NCBI GenBank assembly: GCA_018373675.1
Contig: JAHAGQ010000002.1
Location: forward strand, 62,001 to 126,000
DNA from: Collinsella sp.
Lineage (GTDB): Bacteria > Actinomycetota > Coriobacteriia > Coriobacteriales > Coriobacteriaceae
DNA length: 64,000 nucleotides
Reading direction: 5' to 3'
This document shows positions 1-8,258 of this stretch, piece after piece; within the stretch, counting starts at the first letter, position 1; each line of letters opens with the position of its first letter. The notes beneath the pieces were generated by a model. It saw only the letters and a program-made list of their open reading frames with translations. It did no database searches and was not told the DNA's origin. Position numbers and translations under genes: made by a program.

Positions 1-1646
1 TCGGCAAGCTCGTCGCACTCGGCCTTGGTCCACTGGCTGATGGTCTTGCGGGCGCGCAGGATCGACGGAGCGCTCATCGAGAACTCCTCCAGGCCCCAGC
101 TGATCAGCAGCGGCTCGAGCAGCGGATCGGCAGCGGCCTCGCCGCACATACCGACCATGATGCCGGCCTTCACGCCGCTCTCGATGATGTTCTTGAGCGA
201 GCGGAGCACGGCGGGATAGTAAACCTGGTACAGGTTGGAGATGGTGTCGTTACCACGGTCGGCGCACATGGTGTAGCCGATCAGGTCGTTGGTGCCGATG
301 GAGAAGAAGTCGGCGACCTCGGCAAGACGGTCTGCGAGCAGCGAAGCGGCGGGCGTCTCGACCATGATGCCGACCTCGATGTTCTCGTTGAACTTGCGAC
401 CCTCTTCGGTCAGCTCGGCCTTGCACTGCTCGACGAGCTCCTTGACAGCCAAGACCTCCTCGACGCAGGTGACGAGCGGGATCATGATCTTGACGTCACC
501 GAAGGCGCTAGCGCGCAGCAGAGCGCGGAGCTGGACCTTGTACTGGTCGGGATTGGCCAGGCAGTAACGCACGGCGCGGAAGCCCATGAAGGGGTTGTCT
601 TCCTTGACCATATGCAGATACGGAATCTCCTTGTCGCCACCCACATCGAGCGTGCGGATGATGACCGGAGCACCCTTGAGCGCGCTGGCGACCTTACGGT
701 AGGCGTTGAACTGCTCCTCCTCGGAAGGAAGCTCAGCGGAGTCCATGAACAGGAACTCGGAGCGGAACAGACCGATAGCCTCGGCGTCGTGATCGAGCGC
801 GTTGGGCACGTCATCGGGGTTGCCGATGTTGCAGGCGATGATCTTCTTGATGCCATCGGCAGTCACGGACGGCTTGCCACGGAAGGCCTCGAGGGCTGCC
901 TTCTCGGCAGCGAAGGCCTCGGCCTTGGCGGTGTAGGCGGCGAGCGTCTCCTCGTCGGGATCGGCCTCGACGATACCCTTGCCGCCGTCGACGACAACGG
1001 TCATGCCGTTGCGCAGTGCGGTGCAGCTGTTGGAGACCGAAAGGACAGCCGGGATCTCGAGGGCGCGCGCAATGATCGCGGAGTGCGACGTGCGGCCACC
1101 GGTCTCGGTGACGATACCGGCAACGTGGGCCTTATCGATCGTGGCGGTCATGGACGGCGTGAGGTCGTGCACGACAACGACAGTGTTCTCGGGCAGGACG
1201 GAGAGGTCGACGACCTCCTTGCCCAGCAGCTCGGCCAGAATACCGGTGCGGATGTCGGCGATGTCAGCCGCGCGAAGACGGAACATCTCGTCGTCCATGG
1301 ACAGGAACATGTTCTCGAACATGGTCGAGGTGTCCATGAGCGCCTGCTCGGCGCAGGTACCGCCGTCAATGGCGGCGTTGATGGCGTCGGTCATGCCCGG
1401 ATCCTGAGCCAGAACAATGTGTCCGCTCATGATCTCGGCCTCGGCCTCGCCCACCGTCTCCTTCATGTGGTCGGCCTGAGCCTGGGTCTTCTCGCAGAAG
1501 ACCGAAAGAGCGGACTGATAGCGCTCCTTCTCTGCTGCCGAATCAGCAACCTCGTGCGGCTCAAACGTCAAGTCGGGATCGACGGCGACCATGACGGTGC
1601 CGATACCGATGCCCTCGGAAGCGTTGACTCCCTGATACATTCCCAT
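1..1646 (-). CDS. ptsI: Phosphoenolpyruvate-protein phosphotransferase (PTS enzyme I), 3' end cut by window
   Basis: Enzyme I takes phosphate from PEP onto a histidine and passes it to HPr, starting the cytoplasmic PTS relay. The reading frame opens at ATG 1646 and runs off the left edge after 548 complete codons. The family is about 575 residues, so only the last ~25 are missing. The phosphorylated His is at residue 188 in GGRTSHSAII, followed by the PEP-utiliser TIM-barrel signatures (LFRSEFLFMD, IRTLDVGGDKE, GIMVETPAA, SIGTNDLIGY). It lies downstream of ptsH on the same strand with a 127-bp gap, the usual ptsHI order. No other start competes: the first residues MGMYQGVNASEG match the family N-terminus. 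Confidence 0.97.
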   Translation of the reverse strand, partial: MGMYQGVNASEGIGIGTVMVAVDPDLTFEPHEVADSAAEKERYQSALSVFCEKTQAQADHMKETVGEAEAEIMSGHIVLAQDPGMTDAINAAIDGGTCAEQALMDTSTMFENMFLSMDDEMFRLRAADIADIRTGILAELLGKEVVDLSVLPENTVVVVHDLTPSMTATIDKAHVAGIVTETGGRTSHSAIIARALEIPAVLSVSNSCTALRNGMTVVVDGGKGIVEADPDEETLAAYTAKAEAFAAEKAALEAFRGKPSVTADGIKKIIACNIGNPDDVPNALDHDAEAIGLFRSEFLFMDSAELPSEEEQFNAYRKVASALKGAPVIIRTLDVGGDKEIPYLHMVKEDNPFMGFRAVRYCLANPDQYKVQLRALLRASAFGDVKIMIPLVTCVEEVLAVKELVEQCKAELTEEGRKFNENIEVGIMVETPAASLLADRLAEVADFFSIGTNDLIGYTMCADRGNDTISNLYQVYYPAVLRSLKNIIESGVKAGIMVGMCGEAAADPLLEPLLISWGLEEFSMSAPSILRARKTISQWTKAECDELA

Positions 1647-1773
1647 TCCTCTCTCCGTGTCATGTGATAAAGCGTTTTGCCATATCCATGACAAAAGAGC
1701 GCAGTTACCTTACAACAGGTCACTGCGCCCCCAAATATGAACTTAGTTGTTCAACATGCGACCCGTTTGAGTT

Positions 1774-2037
1774 CTACTCGCCAAGACCGCTCTTGATGAG
1801 CTCGATGGCAGCAGCCAGAGCCTCGGCCTCGTCGGCGCCGTCGCACTTGACCTCGACCTCGGTACCGCAGGGGATACCAGCAGCCATGAGGGCCATCGGG
1901 GACTTGCCGTTGACCTCCTTCTCGGGGGTGACGACCGTCACGTCACAGGCGTACTTGCCCATGGTGGAGGCGAACAGACCAGCCGGACGCATGTGCAGAC
2001 CCTGAGGATTAACGAGGGTAGCCTTCTCAGAAACCAT
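1774..2037 (-). CDS. ptsH: HPr phosphocarrier protein
   Basis: HPr shuttles phosphate from enzyme I to sugar-specific EIIA domains. The 87-residue protein is the standard length. His15 sits in NPQGLHMRPAG, the active-site loop. Ser46 is present in NGKSPMALM, the position phosphorylated by HPr kinase in Gram-positive bacteria. No HPr kinase gene lies in this window, so regulatory phosphorylation is only a possibility. A strong ribosome binding site (AAAAGGAG) precedes the ATG by a few bases. It is the first gene of the ptsH-ptsI pair and probably supplies the fructose-type permease encoded just upstream. Confidence 0.97.
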   Translation of the reverse strand: MVSEKATLVNPQGLHMRPAGLFASTMGKYACDVTVVTPEKEVNGKSPMALMAAGIPCGTEVEVKCDGADEAEALAAAIELIKSGLGE

Positions 2038-2139
2038 AGTTGACTCCTTTTTTGTGTTTAACCCCTGTCATGTATGTGGCAGGAGTCAGATTCACGACGT
2101 TGTTTATATTAACTCACATCAAACGGTTTTTCATTATGT

Positions 2140-2365
2140 TTCAGACGAATTATTGGACAGATGTGTTTGTCGTCCGCTTGCTCGCCCACAGGGGCCCGTG
2201 CGCGGCCTGTGAGATTTATCGCGAGTTCCGCACGAGCCGAAGAGCACTTAATGTGCTCTTCGTGCGAGCAGGACTGTAGAGCAGGAAATCTCACTGGCCG
2301 CGCCCGGCCCCCTGTGGGCGAGCAAGCTGCAGAAACTCGGTCGGTCCAGAGCAATATCGTGCGAA
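2140..2365. repeat. Large imperfect palindrome (~220 bp) in the ptsH-fruA intergenic region
   Basis: Two arms of about 45 bp (near 2174-2218 and 2286-2330) are inverted copies. Both carry GCTTGCTCGCCCACAGGGG on one strand, followed by GCGCGGCC and GTGAGATTT with few mismatches. Weaker similarity extends outwards to about 2140 and 2365. The centre (near 2231-2272) holds a second, tighter inverted repeat around AAGAGCAC and GTGCTCTT. Because of this symmetry both strands give short open frames with nearly the same peptide (CSPTG, RARPVRF, EEH, CSS), which is the signature of a palindrome rather than a gene. It could be a MITE-like or REP-type element, or a very long transcribed hairpin. Confidence 0.75.
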
Positions 2366-2431
2366 CGGAATTCTGGCTAATGATCTGTTCGCGACAAAGA
2401 CTCGATAGGTAGCCCCCTCTATGCCCTTTTG

Positions 2432-2502
2432 TAAGTTGCGGTGAAATAGGGACTAAATTTGGGGTTGAATCGTTTAAACAGTCCCTATTTCACCGCAACT
2501 TA
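2432..2502. repeat. REP-like hairpin, family A copy 1
   Basis: Perfect 23-bp inverted arms (2432-2454 and 2480-2502) contain the core AAGTTGCGGTGAAATAG and flank a 25-nt AT-rich loop. The same core recurs as an inverted pair at 36406-36474, in another intergenic gap. Recurrence of one arm sequence at unrelated sites points to a dispersed palindromic element rather than a gene-specific regulatory site. Confidence 0.8.
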
Positions 2503-2512
2503 TGGGAGGGAT

Positions 2513-2552
2513 AGAAAAAAGGCGGAGGCCCTGGGGAGGGACTCCGCCTTAT
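2513..2552 (-). terminator. Rho-independent terminator of fruA
   Basis: Arms AAGGCGGAG (2519-2527) and CTCCGCCTT (2542-2550) form a GC-rich stem. On the minus strand a run of six U follows directly (complement of 2515-2520). It lies 35 bp past the fruA stop codon. Confidence 0.85.
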
Positions 2553-2586
2553 ATACAGGGGGCGATGTTATTCGCGGGCTGGGGGA

Positions 2587-4590
2587 TTAGACCAGGCGGG
2601 CGTTGATCGTCTTGGCGATCTCGGCGGCGTCGGTGGAACCCTTGACGGTGGCACGGAAGTCCTCGTCCATGAGCGCCTCGGCGACCTTGGACAGGATCTT
2701 AAGGTGCGTGGTGCCGGCCTGGGCACCCGGGATGAGCAGCGCGATGGCCACGTTGACGGGAGCGCCGTCCATGGTGTCCCAACCGGTCACACCGGACTCG
2801 TCCTTGACGACGATGACGGCAGCCTCGGTAATGGCGTCGGACTTGGCATGCGGGATGGCGAAGCCCTCCATCATGCCCGTGGTGCCCTCGGCCTCGCGGG
2901 CCAGGAAGGCGTTCATCACGGCGTCGGCGTCGCTGGCGATACCGGCCTTGACAGCCTGGTTGGAAACGAAGCTCAGAGCCTCGTCACGAGAAGCGAAGTC
3001 CTCGGCGACAAAGACGTTCTCGACCTTCACGAAGTCGGAAGCCTCGGCCTTGGGGGCCTCGACAGCAGCGGCCTTAGGGGCCTCAGCCGGCTTGACTGCA
3101 GGAGCGGGCTTCTGGTTCTTCTCGAAGTCGTACTTCTTGAAGGCCACGAACAGGATGCCACCGACCACGGCGCCGATGAGGATCGCGAGGACCCACTGCG
3201 GGCCGTTCTCGACAACGGGCAGGACCAGGAAGCCGCCGTGAGGCGCCGGATCGTGAACGTTGAAGAAGATGGTCAAGATGGAAGCGATGGAAGAACCGAC
3301 CATCATGATAGGCATGACAGGCCAGATGTTCTTGGTCATGAACGGAATGGCGCCCTCGGTGATGTGGGTGCAACCAAGGATAAGGTTGACGATACCGGCG
3401 TCATGATCCTCCTGGCTGAAGTACTTCTTGCCGACAACGACGGCGAAGGTGGTGATCAGCGGCGGAACGATGCAAGCGGCGGAGACGGCAGCCATGAAGT
3501 TGGTGCCGAAGTTGTAGGTCTCGGTGCCGACGCCAGCTTCGAGAGCGGTACCGAGCAGGAAGGTGCCAGTAGCGTAAGCAGCCTTGTTGACCGGGCCGCC
3601 CATGTCAAATGCGCACATGCAGCCGATGGCCAGGCCAAGGATCACCGGACCGGAGTTACCGAGGCTCTGCAGGAAATCCATCATGCCCTGGTTAATGGCA
3701 GCCATGGGGCCGGAAATACCGAGCATGACCAGGCCGACGATGGCGGTAGAGCACAGCGGATACAGGAAGATTGCCTTCAGGCCATTAAGGCTCGCGGGAA
3801 TTTTAGAGAAAACCTTCTCGAGCAGCAAAATGACATAGCCGGCGAGGAAGCCGCCGACGATGCCGCCCAGGAAGCCAAAGCCCACACCAGAGCCTCCAGC
3901 GTCGATCATGCCGGTATCGGCGTTAACGGGCAAGCCCTGGATGGCAATCATACCGGCGACGAAACCGGGGACGAGCGCCGGGCGCTTGCCGATAGACTCG
4001 GCGATGTAGGCGGAGAGCACCGGAACCATGAGGTTCATGGCGATACCGCCGATAATCTTGAGCATCGCGGCAAAGCTGTTGTAGTCGGCAGCCGTTGAAT
4101 CAAATGACGTGATGCCCCACAGGAACGAAATGGCGGTCAGAACACCACCGGCAACGACGAAGACCAGCATGTGGCTGACGCCGTTCATGAGGTGCTTGTA
4201 GATGACGTGACCGATGGACTCCTTCTCCTCGACCTCGTCCTCGACATCGGCGGCAGCGGCAACCGTGTCGTCGCCCTTGGCGGCGAGCGCGCGGTCGATC
4301 AGCTTTCCGGCGGCCTCGACGGACAGGGCCTTGGAAACACCGACGGAAACCATGGGCTTACCGGCGAAACGCTCAGCCTGGACATCCTTATCGGCTGCGA
4401 CGACGACGGCCTTGGCGCCAGCGATCTCACTCTTGGTGAGCTCGTTCTCGACACCGACCTGGCCATGAGTCTCGACCTTAATGGTCAGACCGCGCTCGGC
4501 AGCTGCCTTCTCCAGCGCCTCCTTCGCCATGAAGGTGTGCGCAATGCCGGTCGGGCAACCGGTCGCGGCGATGATGTCAAACTTAGCCAT
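2587..4590 (-). CDS. fruA: Fructose-family PTS permease, fused EIIB-EIIC-EIIA
   Basis: This inner-membrane permease imports and phosphorylates a hexose, probably fructose. Domain order is B-C-A in 667 residues. The EIIB domain has the phosphocysteine Cys12 in AATGCPTGIAHTF. The EIIC domain (about 130-480) is rich in membrane segments. The EIIA domain is C-terminal, with its phosphohistidine at about residue 581 in GFAIPHAKSD. An Ala/Pro/Lys linker joins C to A. The ATG at 4590 is preceded by AAGGAGG, so the upstream in-frame extension to 4662 is not used. No 1-phosphofructokinase gene adjoins it. A divergent RpiR-type regulator lies upstream, so the exact sugar is uncertain. Confidence 0.93.
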   Translation of the reverse strand: MAKFDIIAATGCPTGIAHTFMAKEALEKAAAERGLTIKVETHGQVGVENELTKSEIAGAKAVVVAADKDVQAERFAGKPMVSVGVSKALSVEAAGKLIDRALAAKGDDTVAAAADVEDEVEEKESIGHVIYKHLMNGVSHMLVFVVAGGVLTAISFLWGITSFDSTAADYNSFAAMLKIIGGIAMNLMVPVLSAYIAESIGKRPALVPGFVAGMIAIQGLPVNADTGMIDAGGSGVGFGFLGGIVGGFLAGYVILLLEKVFSKIPASLNGLKAIFLYPLCSTAIVGLVMLGISGPMAAINQGMMDFLQSLGNSGPVILGLAIGCMCAFDMGGPVNKAAYATGTFLLGTALEAGVGTETYNFGTNFMAAVSAACIVPPLITTFAVVVGKKYFSQEDHDAGIVNLILGCTHITEGAIPFMTKNIWPVMPIMMVGSSIASILTIFFNVHDPAPHGGFLVLPVVENGPQWVLAILIGAVVGGILFVAFKKYDFEKNQKPAPAVKPAEAPKAAAVEAPKAEASDFVKVENVFVAEDFASRDEALSFVSNQAVKAGIASDADAVMNAFLAREAEGTTGMMEGFAIPHAKSDAITEAAVIVVKDESGVTGWDTMDGAPVNVAIALLIPGAQAGTTHLKILSKVAEALMDEDFRATVKGSTDAAEIAKTINARLV

Positions 4591-4717
4591 GTGTCCCTCC
4601 TTCTTGAGTACAGCGCCCGCGGGCGCTCCCCTACACGCGCTTCGATGCGCGTTTTTCCACAACTGAAAGATACCAACCTACCGTCCGCGTGAGAAGAGAC
4701 AAGGTGCAATTCTCCGG

Positions 4718-4746
4718 TGAAAGGTTCTTTCATAACCGTAAACGGT
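4718..4746. promoter_or_regulatory. Candidate operator between fruA and the RpiR regulator
   Basis: Two adjacent inverted repeats lie in the divergent promoter region: TGAAAGGTTCTTTCA (4718-4732, 6-bp arms, 3-bp spacer) and ACCGTAAACGGT (4735-4746). A further GTGAAAG half-site follows at about 4750. TGAAA/TTTCA-type palindromes suit an RpiR-family dimer, but binding is inferred only from position. A TATACT box at 4809-4814 is a possible -10 for the plus-strand gene. Confidence 0.45.
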
Positions 4747-4862
4747 AAGTGAAAGTTTACCATCAACACTTGAAACGGCAAGGTGTATCTTGTAATTAAA
4801 AATGCCCGTATACTATGGCATTGCAAATCAAGCTAGATTTTCATGCCAACCAGGAGCCATCC

Positions 4863-5720
4863 ATGACCGATAGTAGCAAGAGCGCACTTTCCCTCATTAG
4901 CACCCATCAGGGATACAGCGAGTCCGAGCAGCGCATTGTCGACTATATATTGGAGCACCAGTCCGAGGCGCCACGCCTCACGGCCGCTCAACTCTCGCGC
5001 GCCGCCGCCACGTCCGAGGCGACCGTTTCGCGCTTCTGCCGCAAGCTTGGCTTTGGTAGCTTCCGCAGCTTTCAGTTTTCGTTGGCGAGGGATTTGGAAA
5101 GCCAGCGTAACGAGGGCCTGACTGACGAGGTCTCGCTCGACAACATGGAGCAGAGCCTCAAGAATATCCTGGCTGCCAAGGTGAGCGAGCTTAATGCGAC
5201 CATCGACGGGATCGACCACGATACGCTGGCGGCTGTTGTGCATGCCCTTAAGCATGCAGGAGTTATTGAGTTTGCAGCTGTGGGCAATACGAACGCGGTC
5301 GCGCTCGATGCGACGTTTAAGTTTTCGCAGCTGGGCCTGCGCTGCATGGCGAGCACCATTAGCGAGACATCAATCGGCTTTGCGCTCACGTTACGCCCGG
5401 GTGACGTCATCGTGCTTATCTCAAACTCCGGCAAATCGCGCCGACTGAATCGCATGGCAAAAGCGGCTCACAACTGCGGCGCAACCGTAGTCGTCATCAG
5501 CAGCGACAGTAAATCCCCGCTCGCGCGCCTGGCAGACTACACTTTTAACACCGTCAACCACGAAGCGCTGCTGACAACGGGCGACTTTGCGTTCTCCAAG
5601 ATCAGCGCCACGATGATCATCGAAGTCATCTACAACTTCCTGCTGCCCGAGATTGAAGACGCTCGCGAGCATATCAGCTACTACGAGGAGCTCATCCAGC
5701 CGGATAAGGTCGTTGAGTAA
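4863..5720 (+). CDS. MurR/RpiR family transcriptional regulator
   Basis: This is a sugar-phosphate-responsive DNA-binding protein of 285 residues. The N-terminal HTH_6 domain covers residues ~5-80 (YSESEQRIVDYILEH, then TAAQLSRAAATSEATVSRFCRKLGF as the helix-turn-helix). The C-terminal SIS sugar-isomerase domain covers about 105-270, with the phosphosugar-binding loop LISNSGKSRR. ATG 4863 follows AGGAG at the right distance; an earlier in-frame ATG at 4815 has no such site. It is divergent from fruA with palindromes between them, so control of fruA is the simplest reading. RpiR rather than DeoR-type FruR control is less usual for a fructose PTS. Confidence 0.9.
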   Translation: MTDSSKSALSLISTHQGYSESEQRIVDYILEHQSEAPRLTAAQLSRAAATSEATVSRFCRKLGFGSFRSFQFSLARDLESQRNEGLTDEVSLDNMEQSLKNILAAKVSELNATIDGIDHDTLAAVVHALKHAGVIEFAAVGNTNAVALDATFKFSQLGLRCMASTISETSIGFALTLRPGDVIVLISNSGKSRRLNRMAKAAHNCGATVVVISSDSKSPLARLADYTFNTVNHEALLTTGDFAFSKISATMIIEVIYNFLLPEIEDAREHISYYEELIQPDKVVE

Positions 5721-5728
5721 AACGCGTA

Positions 5729-5761
5729 GTGGGACAAAAATTTCAGTCCATTTTGTCCCAC
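5729..5761. repeat. Hairpin GTGGGACAAAA between convergent genes (family B)
   Basis: Inverted arms GTGGGACAAAA (5729-5739) and TTTTGTCCCAC (5751-5761) lie between the convergent regulator gene and recN, where they could terminate both. A single arm of the same sequence occurs at about 22365, beyond the rarA stop codon, which hints at a dispersed family. Confidence 0.6.
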
Positions 5762-5779
5762 CAACACCGCTGATACGAC

Positions 5780-7408
5780 CTAACCTCGAGCTTCTTCGAG
5801 CATCTGCTTCGCGTGGGCCAAGCTTACCTCGGACTGATCGCCGCTCAACATGCGGGCGATCTCGGCGGTACGCGCTTCACCGGTTACCTCGTCCAAATGC
5901 GTCTGGGGAACATCGCCCGGTTCCTTGCTGACGACGTAATGCTTGTCAGCCATGACGGCGACCTGCGCCAGGTGCGTTACGACGATGACCTGATGTGTGG
6001 CGGCAAGATCTGCCAGCACGCCCGCGAGCGCACGCGCCGTGGAGCCACCGACACCAGCATCGACCTCGTCAAACACCAGCGTATCAACACCGTCCGCGTT
6101 ACCGAGGACAACCTTGCTTGCCAGCATGACGCGACTTAACTCGCCGCCCGAGGCAATGCGGCGCAGGGGACGTGGCGTCAAGCCGGCACCGCTGCGGTAT
6201 AGCAGCTCGTAGCTCGAAGGACCAACGGGCGTCCATTCAGCACGGGGAAGATCACGTGACTCCCAGACGAGCTCGGCGCCGCCCATCTCCAGGCGAGCCA
6301 TCTGGCGGCAGACCTCGTGGCAGAAGCGAGGGGCCGCCGTATTACGGGCGCGCTTAAGTGCCTTGGCAGCGGCAAACAACTCGCGCTCGGCGCTCCCGAG
6401 TGCCTCACGCGCCTTTTTGATCTGTTCATCGCCATCATCGACCAGGGACAGCAGCTCTTGCGAGCGATCGCGCATGGCAAAAACATCGTCCATGGTGGGG
6501 CCCCACTGACGCAACAGGCCCTTGAGGTCGGAATACCGCTCACGCATGCGAGCGAGCTCGCGCGGGTCGAAGGCGATGCCATCGCGATAGGCACGAAGCT
6601 CGTTCGCGCAATCCTCAAGGGAGATACAGGCATCCGAAAGTGCATCGGCAATGTCGCCGAGTTTGCGATCGACGGTAGCCATTCGGGAAAGCTCTGCCAC
6701 GGCGCTGTTCACGGCATCGAGCGCTCCCCCTTCAGAGGCAAGCGATGCATGGGCATCGTTAGCCGTGGCAACCAGTACCTCGGCATGTTCGGAGCGCGGC
6801 AGCAGCTCCTCGAGTTCCTCATACTCACCCGGCTTGGGGTCGACCTCGCCGATGCGCTCGAGGGCAAAGCGCGCCTCCTCGACGCGGCTCCCCTGGGCAC
6901 GCGAGGCCTCTTCGACACGTCGAACCTCCTTGGCTGCAGCGCGCGATGCTTTAAAGCAGGCGCGGTACGCATCCAGCGCCTCGAGTGCCGGGCGCCCTGC
7001 CCATGCATCGACCATCGCAACGTGATGCGCCGGATCGAGCAAGCGCTGGTGCTCGTGTTGGCCGCACAGATCCATCATCACACCAACGCGCTCCGAAAGC
7101 TCGTGCACACTGGCGATGCGGCCGTCAATCTTCACGCGGCTGCGGCCCTCGGCAGAAAGGCTGCGCTGGACCGTGAAGCCTTCCGTGTCGTGCGGGCCGT
7201 CAAACAGCCGCGCCTCGACGCTCGCCAGCGCCTCGCCCTCGCGCACCGTCGACGAATCCGCGCGCTCACCCAAAATAAGCTTGAGAGCCGAGAGCAGCGC
7301 GGTCTTGCCGGCGCCGGTCTCGCCGGTCAGGACAGTCAGACCGGCACTCGGCACCAGCGTCGCCTCGCGAATGAGTGCAATGTTAGAAACCTGCAGCTCA
7401 TCGATCAT
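5780..7408 (-). CDS. recN: DNA repair protein RecN
   Basis: RecN is an SMC-like ATPase acting early in double-strand break repair. The 542-residue protein has a Walker A motif near the N-terminus (GETGAGKT). A long charged coiled-coil middle follows (about 150-370). The ABC signature ASGGELSRVMLA and Walker B LVFDEVDAGVGG are near the C-terminus. Length matches the family (about 550). Its start overlaps the end of nadK by 11 bp, and it closes the nusB-to-recN operon. The tlyA...recN adjacency is shared with Bacillus, where an argR gene sits between them; here nadK occupies that place. Confidence 0.96.
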   Translation of the reverse strand: MIDELQVSNIALIREATLVPSAGLTVLTGETGAGKTALLSALKLILGERADSSTVREGEALASVEARLFDGPHDTEGFTVQRSLSAEGRSRVKIDGRIASVHELSERVGVMMDLCGQHEHQRLLDPAHHVAMVDAWAGRPALEALDAYRACFKASRAAAKEVRRVEEASRAQGSRVEEARFALERIGEVDPKPGEYEELEELLPRSEHAEVLVATANDAHASLASEGGALDAVNSAVAELSRMATVDRKLGDIADALSDACISLEDCANELRAYRDGIAFDPRELARMRERYSDLKGLLRQWGPTMDDVFAMRDRSQELLSLVDDGDEQIKKAREALGSAERELFAAAKALKRARNTAAPRFCHEVCRQMARLEMGGAELVWESRDLPRAEWTPVGPSSYELLYRSGAGLTPRPLRRIASGGELSRVMLASKVVLGNADGVDTLVFDEVDAGVGGSTARALAGVLADLAATHQVIVVTHLAQVAVMADKHYVVSKEPGDVPQTHLDEVTGEARTAEIARMLSGDQSEVSLAHAKQMLEEARG

Positions 7409-8258
7409 GACGGACTCCGTAGAATACGCGGCTCACCGAGTTATAGAAGCTCTCGGGGCCATAATCGAGCAGCAGCACATCTCCGGGCCCGCGACGCACA
7501 GCCACGCTCTCGACCGTGCCATCGCAGGTAATAAACTGTCCGTCGATGGCGATAGCCGGCACGCTCGGGCGATCATCGGACATAAAGATCTCAACGACAT
7601 CACTCGGCGAAGTCAAGAAAGCGCGAGCCTGAATGGTATGTGGAGCGATGGGCACGCAGACCATGCCCGTGTAATCGGGGCTCACGATGGGGCCACCGGC
7701 GCTGAGCGCGTAACCCGTAGAACCAGTCGCCGTGGACACGACCACGCCGTCGCCACGCAGTCGGTCGATATGGTGGCCCGACACCGTGATGTCGAACTCG
7801 ACCATATCGGACAGCGGACCTCGGGTAAGCGCCATGTCGTTGAGGGCGAAGGTGCGCACGACATCCTTCGTACCGTCTTCGCGCACGGACACGATATCCG
7901 CGGCGATGGTAGCGCGACGGCTCACATGCAGCTCGCCGGAAAGGGCGTCGCTCACGACCTGCAGAATGTCGCGCTCCTCGGGGCTCGCAGCAGTTAAAAA
8001 GCCCAGGTGACCATAGGAAAGACCGAGGATAGGAATCTCGCGATGGTTGAGGATGCGGGCAGCGCGCAGCAACGTACCGTCGCCGCCGAGCGTAATGACC
8101 AGATCGGAGCCGTCAATATCAGGCGTGTTCTGAATCTTGGATCGCTGGTCGGCAGCCCATGCGACCTCATAGCCCTGGCGCGTCAGCCAAAGCTCGAGCA
8201 TCAGGCCGCTCTCGACCGCCTCTTGCTTGTAGTAATTGGGAACCAGAAAGACCTTCAT
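7398..8258 (-). CDS. nadK: NAD kinase
   Basis: NAD kinase phosphorylates NAD to NADP. The 286-residue protein shows the catalytic GGDGTLLRAAR loop near residue 57. It also has the conserved DGVVVSTATGSTGYALSAGGP nucleotide-binding stretch near 160-180. The start codon overlaps the tlyA stop codon as ATGA, and its end overlaps recN, so translation of the three is probably coupled. Length and motifs are ordinary. Confidence 0.96.
   Translation of the reverse strand: MKVFLVPNYYKQEAVESGLMLELWLTRQGYEVAWAADQRSKIQNTPDIDGSDLVITLGGDGTLLRAARILNHREIPILGLSYGHLGFLTAASPEERDILQVVSDALSGELHVSRRATIAADIVSVREDGTKDVVRTFALNDMALTRGPLSDMVEFDITVSGHHIDRLRGDGVVVSTATGSTGYALSAGGPIVSPDYTGMVCVPIAPHTIQARAFLTSPSDVVEIFMSDDRPSVPAIAIDGQFITCDGTVESVAVRRGPGDVLLLDYGPESFYNSVSRVFYGVRHDR

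Noticed and set aside
2040..2412. Three short frames with CSPTG...RARPVRF peptides on both strands
   Set aside because: They arise from the palindrome at 2140-2365; both strands giving the same peptide shows symmetry of DNA, not coding.
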